From positions 1 to 64,000 of the forward strand of contig NZ_BLAE01000041.1 in the NCBI RefSeq assembly GCF_009687865.1: a stretch of 64,000 bases of DNA, given 5' to 3'. The notes beneath the pieces are model-generated. The model searched no databases. It had not been told where the DNA came from and saw only the letters and a program-made list of their open reading frames with translations. Positions 50,045 through 57,767 of the stretch are shown piece after piece (the stretch's first letter is position 1; each line of letters starts with the position of its first letter). Position numbers and translations under genes: made by a program. This DNA is from Acrocarpospora macrocephala (GTDB lineage Bacteria; Actinomycetota; Actinomycetes; Streptosporangiales; Streptosporangiaceae).

Positions 50045-50073
50045 TAGGCCGCCCGGTCAGAGATCGGACGGCC
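50045..50073 (-). repeat. Second copy of the GGCCG hairpin element
   Basis: GGCCGCCCG and CGGACGGCC flank a 9-base loop. About 50 bases around it match 48070-48125 in reverse orientation (for example GGCCGTCCGATCT and ACCGGGCGGCCTA). It lies between the VanX-like gene and the small secreted frame, where it could attenuate read-through. Confidence 0.6.
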
Positions 50074-50138
50074 ATTGCGAGTTCGGGATAGGGGAGACGG
50101 AGTCACTCGAGGGCGGAGCCGGTGATGCCTGCCGAAAG

Positions 50139-50297
50139 TCAGGTGGACCCACCGTGGCGGTGGGTCCACGCATGGGGATAGGCGAGTCCGCCGCCGGGGA
50201 CGGGCGACCGCGACGATGTGACCGTGGCTCTCGTGAAGCCGAGAGCGGCTGCCGTCCAGATGCCGAGGGTGCCGGAGATAAGGCGGTTAGGTCTCAT
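50139..50297 (-). CDS. Possible 52-residue exported peptide behind a SARP box
   Basis: ATG 50297 with GGAAG 8 bases upstream opens 52 codons: MRPNRLISGTLGIWTAAALG is signal-peptide-like, followed by a short Pro/Gly/His-rich tail. Its promoter region matches that of the CHAP gene, including the SARP direct repeats, so it occupies the same regulated slot. It may be a truncated secreted protein or a genuine small peptide. The stop falls beside a hairpin. Confidence 0.4.
   Translation of the reverse strand: MRPNRLISGTLGIWTAAALGFTRATVTSSRSPVPGGGLAYPHAWTHRHGGST
50143..50169. terminator. Perfect 11-bp hairpin
   Basis: GTGGACCCACC (50143-50153) and GGTGGGTCCAC (50159-50169) with a 5-base loop, at the 3' end of the small frame and upstream of the VanX-like gene. 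Confidence 0.7.
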
Positions 50298-50354
50298 TAC
50301 TAGCTTCCGGGGGAGAGTGTTCTTCCTGCTGACACCAGAAGGTTCGAATGAGGC

Positions 50355-50372
50355 GCTGAAACTTTGCTGAAA
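50355..50372 (-). promoter_or_regulatory. SARP-type direct-repeat operator, copy 2
   Basis: On the minus strand TTTCAGC-AAAG-TTTCAGC, followed 9 bases on by GAACCT. It lies 19 bases after the SARP stop, in the same order and with the same following sequence (TTCGAAcCTTCtGGTGTCAG-like) as copy 1. Confidence 0.7.
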
Positions 50373-50390
50373 TTCCGGGCGGGCGGGATC

Positions 50391-53300
50391 TCAGAATGCG
50401 GCCGTACCGCCGGTGAGCTCGCCGTATTCGCGGGCGCCGTGGTCGCGGAAGACTTTGACCGCGCGGTCCATGATCTTCGCCGCCAGCCCGGACTCGCCCC
50501 GGGCCTCGTGTAGCAGCGCGAGGTCGCGTTCGGTGCGGGCGCGCCAGAGCGGGGCGTCCATGTCCTGCCACACCTCCATCGCCGCGGTCAGGCAGGCGGC
50601 CGCGTCCCGCAGGTGGCCGTCGGCCAGATGAAGCTCGCCCAGGGTGCGCAGGGTCACCCCCAGGCCCCAGCGGTCACCCATCGCCTGGCAGGTCGACAGC
50701 ACCCCTTCCAGCGGGGCCAGGGCCTGTTCGGTCCGGCCCAGGCGCAGCTGCGCTTTGGCCCACGCGCGGACCGAGTACGCCTCCATCAGCTTGTCGCCGA
50801 GCCGGTCGAAGATGGTCCTCGCGGCTTCGGCGGTCTCGATCGCCGGGGCGTACTCGCCGGTCGCGCGGTGAAACAGGCTCATGGTGCGTAAGGTCACCGC
50901 CTCGCCGCGGTGGCTGCCGGCGCGGCGGTAGGCGGCCAGGGATTCCGCCAGGCCGGACCAGGCGGCGGGGAAGTCACCGCGCTCCAGCCGGACCGAAGCG
51001 GCCAGCCGCCGCGGGTAGGCGATCGCGGCATCCTCGCCGAGCAGCGCCCCGGCCTCATCCAGGAAGTGCAGCGCCTCGACCAGGCGGCCCGCCTCCCGGC
51101 AGATCACGCCGAGCCCGGACAGCGCCACGGCTTGCCCCCGCGCGTCGCCGAGTTCGCGGAAGGCGCCGAGCGCCTCGTCGAGGACCCGGCGCGCCTCCGG
51201 GAAGTGATCCTGGTCGTAGCGCAGGTGTCCCAGCTCGGCCAGCATGGTCGCCTCGCCGTACCGGTCGCCGGCGCGGCGGGCCGCGGCCAGCGCGGCCTGG
51301 TTGATCCGCTCCCGGGACTCGAACCGGTTGACGCCCAGGAACGACGGCCCCAGCCGGGCCGAGGTGAACTGGCAGACCAGGTCGTGCAGGCCCAGCGCGG
51401 CGGCCCGCTCCAGGCCGACGACCAGCGCGGGCTGCTCGATGTCGAACCAGTCGTGCGGGGCCGCCAGCACCCGCGCGGCCAGCTCGTCGGAGACGGGGGA
51501 GGACGCCAGGGCGGGGCGCGGCCGGCCGATCTCGTCGGACGGAGCGTCGGCGGCCAGCTGGTCGGTCAGGGTCAGCCAGCCGCCGAGCACCCGGCCCACG
51601 GCCGCCGCCAGCTCCTGCGCGGGCTCCTCGGCCTCGGCCCGCTCCCGCCCGTAGATCCGTACCAGGTCGTGTACGCGGAACCGGGGCGTGCCCAGGTCGT
51701 CGACCCGGCTGAAGTCCACCAGCTGCGCGTCGACCAGCCGTTCCACCAGATCCTCCGCCGCAGTCTCCGCGGTGCCGGTCAGCCAGGCGACGACCCACGA
51801 GGCGAATTCCGGCACCCCCAGATGGCCCAGCCGCCGCAGCGCCTGGCGCGCGCCGGTGTCCAGCGCCCGGTAGCTGAGTTCGAAACCGGCCCGCACCTCC
51901 AGGTCGGCGATCGCCAGCTCGTCCAGCCTGCGCCGCTCGTCCGTCAGCCGGTCGGCCAGCAAGCGCAGCGGCCAGCGCTGGCGGGTGGCCAGCCGGGCCC
52001 CGGCGATCCTGATCGCCAGCGGCAGCCGCCCGCACAGTTCGGCGATCTCACGGGCCACCGGTTCCTCCGCGCTCACCCGGTCGGCCCCGACGATCCGTAC
52101 CAGCAGCTCGACCGCCTCATCGGGATCGAGCACGTCTAGGTCGGTACGGCGCACGCCCGCCAGCCCGCCCAGCCGGTTGCGCGAGGTGACCAGCACGGCG
52201 CAGCCGCCACCGCCCAGCAGCAGCGGCCGTACCTGCCGTTCATCGGCGGCGTCGTCCAGCAGCACCAGCACCCGGCGCCCGGCCAGCAGGCGGCGATAGA
52301 GCTCGGCCCGCTCCGCGGTGGCGGCCGGGACGGCGGCCGGCTCCACGCCGAGCGCCCTGAGGAACAGCCCCAGCACTTCGCCCGCCTCGGCGGGGGTCTC
52401 GCTCAGCCCGCGCAGCTCGGCGTAGAGCTGCCCGTCGGGAAACGCGGTCGCCACCTGGTGGGCGACGTGGGCGGCCAGGGCAGACTTGCCGCTGCCGCCG
52501 CGCCCCGCGATGACCTGGATGGCCGGGGCAGGATCTGTGAGCGCCGCGACCAGGGTGGAGGTCTGGAGCGCGCGGCCGGTGAAGTCCGCGGGCGCCAGCG
52601 GCAGCTGCGTCGGCACGGCGACGCCAACCGCCTCCCCGGACGGCGACGCCAGCAGGATGGGGTCACCGCGCAGGATCGCGTGATAGAGGCCGGTCAGCTC
52701 CGGCCCCGGGTCCACGCCGAGCTCCTCGACCAGCACCTGGCGGCCTTCCCGGAAGCTGGCCAGGGCGTCGGACTGGCGGCCGAGCCGGTACAGCGCGGTC
52801 ATGTACTGCCCGCGCAGCCGCTCGTCGGCGGGATGGCGGCCGACCAGCGCGGCCAGCTCGGCCACCAGCTGGCCGTGCCGGCCCAGCGCCAGATCGGCGG
52901 CCATGCGCTCCTGCGTGGCGGTCAGCCGCAGCTGCTCCAGCCGGACCACCTCTCCGGCCAGCAGTGAGGTGTGCGATCCCGCCAGGGCGGGCCCGCGCCA
53001 CAGGGCCAGCGCGGCGCCGAGCAGGTCGGAGGTCTCCTGCGGCGTGGACGCCTCCCGGGCCTGGGCGAGCAGCTGATCGAAGAGGTCCACGTCCAGCGAC
53101 CCGGCGGGGATCTGGACCAGGTAGCCGGGCGCGCGAGTGACGATCACATCCGCGACGCCGTGCCGGGCCAGCGCCTGCCGCAACGTCTTGACGTAGGTCT
53201 GGATCGCCGCCTTGGCGGTCTCCGGCGGATCATCCGGCCAGATGATGTCGATCAGGCGCGCGGTCGGCACGATGTGCCCGTGCTCCAGCAGCAACGCCGC

Positions 53301-53393
53301 CAGCAGCGTCTGGGGTTTGGCTCCGCCGAGCGGCACTGCCACCCCGGCGGCGCTCACCTCGACCGGCCCAAGCAGCCGGAACTCCACCGCCAC
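50391..53393 (-). CDS. SARP (AfsR-type) regulator: wHTH, BTAD, NB-ARC, TPR
   Basis: 1000 residues. VEFRLLGPVEVSAAGVAVPL opens the OmpR-type DNA-binding domain. BTAD follows to about 250 (VLVEELGVDPGPELTGLYH). An NTPase has Walker A GRGGSGKSALA near residue 300 and Walker B VLVLLDDAADE. TPR helices fill the rest, ending VFRDHGAREYGELTGG. SARPs bind heptameric direct repeats next to -10 boxes; such repeats occur 19 bases past its own stop and again before the CHAP gene. It is likely the activator of the secreted hydrolase genes here. Confidence 0.9.
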   Translation of the reverse strand: MAVEFRLLGPVEVSAAGVAVPLGGAKPQTLLAALLLEHGHIVPTARLIDIIWPDDPPETAKAAIQTYVKTLRQALARHGVADVIVTRAPGYLVQIPAGSLDVDLFDQLLAQAREASTPQETSDLLGAALALWRGPALAGSHTSLLAGEVVRLEQLRLTATQERMAADLALGRHGQLVAELAALVGRHPADERLRGQYMTALYRLGRQSDALASFREGRQVLVEELGVDPGPELTGLYHAILRGDPILLASPSGEAVGVAVPTQLPLAPADFTGRALQTSTLVAALTDPAPAIQVIAGRGGSGKSALAAHVAHQVATAFPDGQLYAELRGLSETPAEAGEVLGLFLRALGVEPAAVPAATAERAELYRRLLAGRRVLVLLDDAADERQVRPLLLGGGGCAVLVTSRNRLGGLAGVRRTDLDVLDPDEAVELLVRIVGADRVSAEEPVAREIAELCGRLPLAIRIAGARLATRQRWPLRLLADRLTDERRRLDELAIADLEVRAGFELSYRALDTGARQALRRLGHLGVPEFASWVVAWLTGTAETAAEDLVERLVDAQLVDFSRVDDLGTPRFRVHDLVRIYGRERAEAEEPAQELAAAVGRVLGGWLTLTDQLAADAPSDEIGRPRPALASSPVSDELAARVLAAPHDWFDIEQPALVVGLERAAALGLHDLVCQFTSARLGPSFLGVNRFESRERINQAALAAARRAGDRYGEATMLAELGHLRYDQDHFPEARRVLDEALGAFRELGDARGQAVALSGLGVICREAGRLVEALHFLDEAGALLGEDAAIAYPRRLAASVRLERGDFPAAWSGLAESLAAYRRAGSHRGEAVTLRTMSLFHRATGEYAPAIETAEAARTIFDRLGDKLMEAYSVRAWAKAQLRLGRTEQALAPLEGVLSTCQAMGDRWGLGVTLRTLGELHLADGHLRDAAACLTAAMEVWQDMDAPLWRARTERDLALLHEARGESGLAAKIMDRAVKVFRDHGAREYGELTGGTAAF

Positions 53394-53483
53394 TCCCGAT
53401 CACCTCAGCTCCTGGTCCAAAGCCGGAAGCTGATCATCTCTCAGGGCGGTATAGGCGAGGTATACATCCTGGAAAAAGGAGCT

Positions 53484-53545
53484 TTACACGGTGTCCTCCC
53501 GCAGCCACCGGACGATCTCGGTGTGGTCGCCGTCCTGTAGTCCAG
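53484..53545 (-). pseudogene. 3' remnant of a 3-hydroxyisobutyrate-dehydrogenase-like gene
   Basis: The frame DHTEIVRWLREDTV then stop nearly repeats DHTEIVRWLRQLQED, the C-terminus of the intact gene at 55239. About 35 bases of DNA (53498-53533 against about 55272-55306) are almost identical. Only the tail survives. Confidence 0.65.
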
Positions 53546-53623
53546 GGCCAGCCGATCGGCATGTACGTCGGCTACGTCACCAGCCGAACGCGACGTAACC
53601 GAGCGTCTTGCGCATGACCGGCT

Positions 53624-54544
53624 TCAGGCCAAGACCGTCGAGAGCAGAGCGCGCGTCTCCGCGACGACGCGGTCTTGAAACTTCGGGTCACGCACCAGCG
53701 TCGAGCCGAGCATCGGCCGGCCCCGGTCGTCGTAGTAGACGCCGGTCCCTCCCGACTCGTTCAGTAGGGCGTTCGTGATGACCTTCGCGGCCCGCGCCGG
53801 AGTGCTCCAGTACTTGATGAACGGGGCGAACAACGACAGTACGTACCTCCCCAGGAAGCGCAGGAGGACGTTCGCGTCGCGCGAGAGGCTCGTGGCCGGA
53901 CTGAAGCCCGGTTCGACGGCGTTGAAGCGCAACCGCGGAGTCTCGCGCGCGAACGCCAGCACCGTCGCGAGGTTGCATTGCTTCGACGTCGCGTAGGCGT
54001 CGCCGCCGGGAAGGGTGGAACCACCGGGCTGCCACTCGCCGCGCGCGCTCGCCTCGGCAGAGATGTAGCGACCGCCTCGAAACCCAGCGACCACGGCGGG
54101 CCTGCGCTCGGGGTCTTCGACGCCGGAGCAGACGAACACCACGTTCGCGCCGTGGGGGAGATGCGGCATGAGCGCCTCGGTCAACACGAACGGACCGAGG
54201 TGGTTCGTAGCGAACGCCGTGTCCCAGCCCTGCGCGTTCTTCGTGGCGCGCATCTCGATGATGCCCGCGTTGTTGACCAGGCCCGCGAGCGGAAGATGGA
54301 GCGCGATGATCTCTGCGGCCGCGCGCCGTACGCTCGCGAGATCCGACAAGTCGCACACGACCGACACCGCGTGCCGGCCCGCGCCCTCGATCGTCTTCTG
54401 TACCTCGTCGAGTCTTCCTCGGTCGCGACCCACCAGGACGACCGTGGCGTGCTTCGCCAACTCGAGAGCCGTGCTGTGACCGATGCCCGACGTCGGGCCG
54501 GTGATGATGTACGCCTTGCGCTCTCCCGAACTTGTCTTCGCCAT
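53624..54544 (-). CDS. Short-chain dehydrogenase/reductase
   Basis: 306 residues. AYIITGPTSGIGHSTALEL is the nucleotide-binding TGxxxGIG, LVNNAG the structural motif, and Tyr-Ala-Thr-Ser-Lys in DAYATSKQCN the catalytic YxxxK. The C-terminal extension fits the extended retinol-dehydrogenase/WWOX-like class. Substrate unknown. It follows the TetR gene after 51 bases, and both promoters share CT(A/G)GTCAGTCA, so it is the probable target of that repressor. Codon choice looks less extreme in GC than that of the flanking operon. Confidence 0.85.
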   Translation of the reverse strand: MAKTSSGERKAYIITGPTSGIGHSTALELAKHATVVLVGRDRGRLDEVQKTIEGAGRHAVSVVCDLSDLASVRRAAAEIIALHLPLAGLVNNAGIIEMRATKNAQGWDTAFATNHLGPFVLTEALMPHLPHGANVVFVCSGVEDPERRPAVVAGFRGGRYISAEASARGEWQPGGSTLPGGDAYATSKQCNLATVLAFARETPRLRFNAVEPGFSPATSLSRDANVLLRFLGRYVLSLFAPFIKYWSTPARAAKVITNALLNESGGTGVYYDDRGRPMLGSTLVRDPKFQDRVVAETRALLSTVLA

Positions 54545-54564
54545 GTGCTCTCCTTAGTTGTCTG

Positions 54565-54577
54565 TCTGGTCAGTCAT
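54565..54577 (-). promoter_or_regulatory. Shared TetR motif upstream of the SDR gene
   Basis: CTGGTCAGTCA (54566-54576) recurs as CTAGTCAGTCA at 55189-55199 before the TetR gene. Both lie 20-35 bases ahead of their start codons. Confidence 0.5.
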
Positions 54578-54595
54578 TTATTAGCTCAAAAAAAA

Positions 54596-55165
54596 TCAGT
54601 CGCCCAACATCCGGCACAGAGCGTCGAACCCGACTCTGCAGTGCTCGTCGGCGTTGGCGGGGTCGTTGACCATGAAGTCCATCGTCGTTTCAGCCAGCGA
54701 GTTCATGATCGCGACGACGAACGACATCGGCGCGTCCCGCATCGGTCCGCGGGCGCGCGCCCGTTCGAGTATTCCTGCGACTTCTGCCATCGCCCGATGC
54801 GAGGCGGCACGGGTCTCCTGGGCAATGTCGTCGGAGACGTCCAGCAGGGCGAGCGCTCGCCTCTTGTCGGGGTTCGACGTCGCCCAGCGCATCCAGTTCG
54901 ACCACATGCGAGAAAACTGCTCGCGCAGCGGAGCCTTCGTCGAAAGCCCATCCAGCGAGGCGGCGGCCATCCCCGTTTTCAGCTCAAGGTAGAGCTGGTT
55001 GAAGAGGTCGGCTTTCGTCTCGAAGTAGGTGAACAGCGAGCCGTTCGAGATGCCGGCTTCCCGCGCGATGACCGCCGTGGGCGCACTCAGGCCTTGCGCG
55101 ACGATGACACGAGTCGCAGCCGCCATGAGCGCGTCCCTCTTGTCCTTGCTCTTCGGCCGAGCCAT
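54596..55165 (-). CDS. TetR-family regulator
   Basis: 189 residues. After a basic RPKSKDKRDALMAAATRV lead comes the helix-turn-helix GLSAPTAVIAREAGISNGSL and FTYFETKADLFNQLY. The ligand domain is helical with MRWATSNPDKRRALALLDVS. It is upstream of and co-directional with the SDR gene. A -35 TTGACT and -10-like TATAT flank the shared motif at 55189-55199 in its own promoter, so autoregulation is likely. Confidence 0.87.
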   Translation of the reverse strand: MARPKSKDKRDALMAAATRVIVAQGLSAPTAVIAREAGISNGSLFTYFETKADLFNQLYLELKTGMAAASLDGLSTKAPLREQFSRMWSNWMRWATSNPDKRRALALLDVSDDIAQETRAASHRAMAEVAGILERARARGPMRDAPMSFVVAIMNSLAETTMDFMVNDPANADEHCRVGFDALCRMLGD

Positions 55166-55188
55166 GGCGGAAGCATATAAATGAGTGG

Positions 55189-55199
55189 CTAGTCAGTCA
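55189..55199 (-). promoter_or_regulatory. Shared TetR motif upstream of the TetR gene
   Basis: CTAGTCAGTCA matches 54566-54576 at 10 of 11 positions and overlaps the TetR promoter, between the dehydrogenase stop at 55239 and the TetR start at 55165. Confidence 0.5.
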
Positions 55200-55238
55200 A
55201 GGTGCCCCGCCGTGGCGGCGGGTACAGGCGAGGGGCGT

Positions 55239-56108
55239 TTACGCGCTCGGCTCGGTGTCCTCTTGGAGTTGGCGCAGCCACCGGACGATCTCGGTGTGGT
55301 CGGCGGTGGAGGGCAGGTGTTCGGCGGCGTCGGCCCACAGGTCGACAGTGGCTCGGCCCAGGCGCGGCGCGACGCCGGTGGCCTCGGCGAGGTCCACGGC
55401 GATGCGCATGTCCTTGAGCATCAGGCGCAGCCCGAAGCCCGAGTCGAAGGTGCCGGGCAGGACGAAGTTCGGCCATTTGTTCTCGGTCGAGCCGCTGCGC
55501 CCGCTGGAGCCGTTCACGGCCGCCAGCATGGTCTCCGGGTCGAGGCCGAAACGCTGCCCGGCCAGCAGCGCCTCGGCCGTGATGAGCAGGTGGGTGGCGG
55601 ACATCAGGTTGTTCAGCGCCTTCAGCGCGTGCCCGGCCCCGACCGGGCCGAGCCGGAGCACCCGGCTGCCCAGCGTCTCCAGGATCGGGCGCACCCGGTC
55701 CAGGTCGTCCTGGTCGCCGCCGGCCATGATGGTGAGGGTGCCGTCGACCGCGCCTTTGACGCCGCCGGACACGGGCGCGTCGACCAGGCGCACCCCCCGC
55801 TCGGCGGCTCGGGCCGCCAGCGCGCGGGTGCGCAGCGGCTGCGAGGAGCCCATGTCGATCAGCACGGTGCCGGGCGCGGCGGCGGCCAGCAGGCCCGCGT
55901 CCGCCAGCACCGCCTCCACCGCGTCGGAGTCGGGCAACATCAGCACCACCGCGTCGGCGCCCTCGGCCACTTCGGTGACGTCCCCCGTCACATCGATGCC
56001 CTCGGGGCGGCTGATGTCGTACGCCCTGACGCGAAAGCCGGCCGAGACCAGCCTGGCCGCCATCGGCAGGCCCATCTTGCCAAGACCCACGAAACCGACC
56101 GCGGTCAC
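55239..56108 (-). CDS. 3-Hydroxyisobutyrate-dehydrogenase-family oxidoreductase
   Basis: 289 residues. VGFVGLGKMGLPMAARL is the NAD(P)-binding GxGxxG, VDAPVSGGVKGAVDGTL the substrate loop, and Lys in HALKALNNLM the catalytic GxxxKxxxN. It oxidises beta-hydroxyacids or reduces the matching semialdehydes. It is the last gene of the leftward operon and its start overlaps the upstream stop (ATGA). A second family member (56886) is three genes upstream, so the two probably act on different intermediates. Confidence 0.88.
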   Translation of the reverse strand: MTAVGFVGLGKMGLPMAARLVSAGFRVRAYDISRPEGIDVTGDVTEVAEGADAVVLMLPDSDAVEAVLADAGLLAAAAPGTVLIDMGSSQPLRTRALAARAAERGVRLVDAPVSGGVKGAVDGTLTIMAGGDQDDLDRVRPILETLGSRVLRLGPVGAGHALKALNNLMSATHLLITAEALLAGQRFGLDPETMLAAVNGSSGRSGSTENKWPNFVLPGTFDSGFGLRLMLKDMRIAVDLAEATGVAPRLGRATVDLWADAAEHLPSTADHTEIVRWLRQLQEDTEPSA

Positions 56109-56500
56109 GGGATCGTCACCCCCTGCTCGCGCAGCTCCGCGAGCGTCCGCTCCGCGATCCGGAACGACTCCAGCGCCGCCGGCACGCCCGCGTAGACGGC
56201 GGCCTGCAGCAGGACCTCCTGGATCTCCGACTCGGTGACGCCGTTGGCGACCGCGCCGCGCACGTGCACGGCGAACTCGTGCCCCCGGTTGAGCGTGGTC
56301 AGCATGGCGAGGTTCAGCAGGCTGCGGGTGCGCCGGTCGAGGCCTTCCCGGGTCCAGATCTCCCCCCAGCAGTACTCGGTGACCAGCTCCTGCACCGGCC
56401 GGCTGAAGTCGCTCACCGCCGCGAGCGAGCGCTCGACGTGCTCGGCGCCCAGCACCTTCTTGCGCATCTCCAGACCGGCTTCGAAGCGTTCGGCGCTCAT
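56105..56500 (-). CDS. Carboxymuconolactone decarboxylase-family protein
   Basis: 131 residues from ATG 56500. VTEYCWGEIWTREGLDRRTR, then LNRGHEFAVHVRGAVANGV and IQEVLLQAAVYAGVPAA follow the 4-carboxymuconolactone decarboxylase (PcaC) pattern, with the His in FAVHV. It has no CxxC, so it is not a peroxidase-type AhpD. It overlaps the neighbouring genes on both sides (ATGA), placing it tightly in the operon. A ring-cleavage product decarboxylase is plausible; the precise substrate is unknown. Confidence 0.85.
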   Translation of the reverse strand: MSAERFEAGLEMRKKVLGAEHVERSLAAVSDFSRPVQELVTEYCWGEIWTREGLDRRTRSLLNLAMLTTLNRGHEFAVHVRGAVANGVTESEIQEVLLQAAVYAGVPAALESFRIAERTLAELREQGVTIP

Positions 56501-56889
56501 CGGGACTCCTCGGTTGGGTATTCCTCGTCGCGGACCTGCCCGTACCAGCGGGTGGGGCCGATCGAGATGGCGGTGTGGGTCATCAGGGTGGTCTCGGTCG
56601 CGCCGTGCCAGTGGCGCTCGCCCGGCGGGACCCAGACGGTGTCGCCGGGCAGCAGCGCGCGGGGCGCTTCCCCTTCCGTGCACACCCAGCCCTGCCCGGC
56701 GAGGACCTGCAGGATCTGGCCGTCGGTGTGCTCGTGCCAGTTGGTACGGGCCCCCGGGGTGAACGTCACGACGTTGATGGTGGTGCCGTCCGTCGTCGGC
56801 AGGACCGAGTCGGCCCAGACCGTGCCCACGAAGGTGTCGGACTTGAGGACGGACGCCGTCCCCTCGGCGTGGCCGCGCACGATTCTCAT
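56497..56889 (-). CDS. Small cupin protein
   Basis: 130 residues, one cupin barrel. TNWHEHTDGQILQVLAGQG holds the His-x-His and following residues of motif 1, and PGDTVWVPPGERHWHG motif 2 with the last His, so a metal site is complete. Such proteins are isomerases, hydrolases or dioxygenases on small metabolites, and are frequently paired with PcaC-like decarboxylases. It overlaps both neighbours by 4 bases. Confidence 0.85.
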   Translation of the reverse strand: MRIVRGHAEGTASVLKSDTFVGTVWADSVLPTTDGTTINVVTFTPGARTNWHEHTDGQILQVLAGQGWVCTEGEAPRALLPGDTVWVPPGERHWHGATETTLMTHTAISIGPTRWYGQVRDEEYPTEESR

Positions 56890-57767
56890 GATGGTTCCCC
56901 TTCGTGCAGGCGTACCCCGCCCGCGATGTCGCCGATCGCGTCCACCACACGGTTGCTGATCTGGTCGGCGTACCCCAGGTTGGCCGCGAGGCCGAAGCTC
57001 GCCAGCGGCCCCGCCGCGTTCAGCGACGGCACGCCGAGGCCGCGCAGGTGGTCGACGTAGAGGACCAGGTCCTTGGTCATCAGGGTGGTGGTGAGCCCGC
57101 CCTCCAGGTAGTCGCCCTCGACGATGTGCGGGAAGCGGTTGGCGACGGCCCAGTTCGCGCCGCTGGAGGAGTTCAGCACGTCCAGCAGCGTGCGCAGGTC
57201 CAGCCCGGCCTTGCGGCCGGCCACCATGACCTCGCTGGTGGCGGCCAGGCTGACGGCGTTCAGGAAGTTGTTCAGCAGCTTGGCCGAGTGGCCCGCGCCG
57301 GAAGGACCCAGGTGGAAGACCTTCGCCGCGAACGGCGCCAGCGTGGGACGCACCCGGTCCAGGGCTTGTTCTTCGCCGCCGACCATGAGGGTCAGGGCGC
57401 CCTTCTCCGCCGCGGCCGCGCCGCCGGAGACACCGGCGTCGAGGTAGGCGGCGTCGCGGGCGGCCAGCGCGGCGGCGATGCGCCGGGTCGAGTCGGGGGC
57501 CGCGGTGCTGAGGTCCACGACGATCTGGCCGGGCCTGGCGTGGGCGAGCACCCCGTCCTCGCCGAGCATGACAGCTTCCACGACCCGGCTGTCGGGCAGG
57601 GAGAGCAGCACCTGGTCGCTTTCCCGTGCCACTTCGGCGACGTCGGTGGCGGGGGTCGTGCCCGCCGCGCCCGCCGCCGGGTCGTACCCCAGCACGGGGT
57701 GGCCCGCCTCGACCAGCCGCCGGGCGATCCGGCCGCCCATGTTCCCGAGCCCGATGAAGCCGATCAT
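56886..57767 (-). CDS. NAD(P)-binding beta-hydroxyacid dehydrogenase
   Basis: ATG 57767 gives 293 residues: IGFIGLGNMGGRIARRL (cofactor), LDAGVSGGAAAAEKGAL (substrate) and GHSAKLLNNFL (catalytic Lys). It is the same family as the gene at 55239 but clearly diverged. Its start overlaps the SDR stop (57764-57767). It is likely a dehydrogenase for a hydroxyacid or semialdehyde intermediate of the pathway. Confidence 0.88.
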   Translation of the reverse strand: MIGFIGLGNMGGRIARRLVEAGHPVLGYDPAAGAAGTTPATDVAEVARESDQVLLSLPDSRVVEAVMLGEDGVLAHARPGQIVVDLSTAAPDSTRRIAAALAARDAAYLDAGVSGGAAAAEKGALTLMVGGEEQALDRVRPTLAPFAAKVFHLGPSGAGHSAKLLNNFLNAVSLAATSEVMVAGRKAGLDLRTLLDVLNSSSGANWAVANRFPHIVEGDYLEGGLTTTLMTKDLVLYVDHLRGLGVPSLNAAGPLASFGLAANLGYADQISNRVVDAIGDIAGGVRLHEGEPS

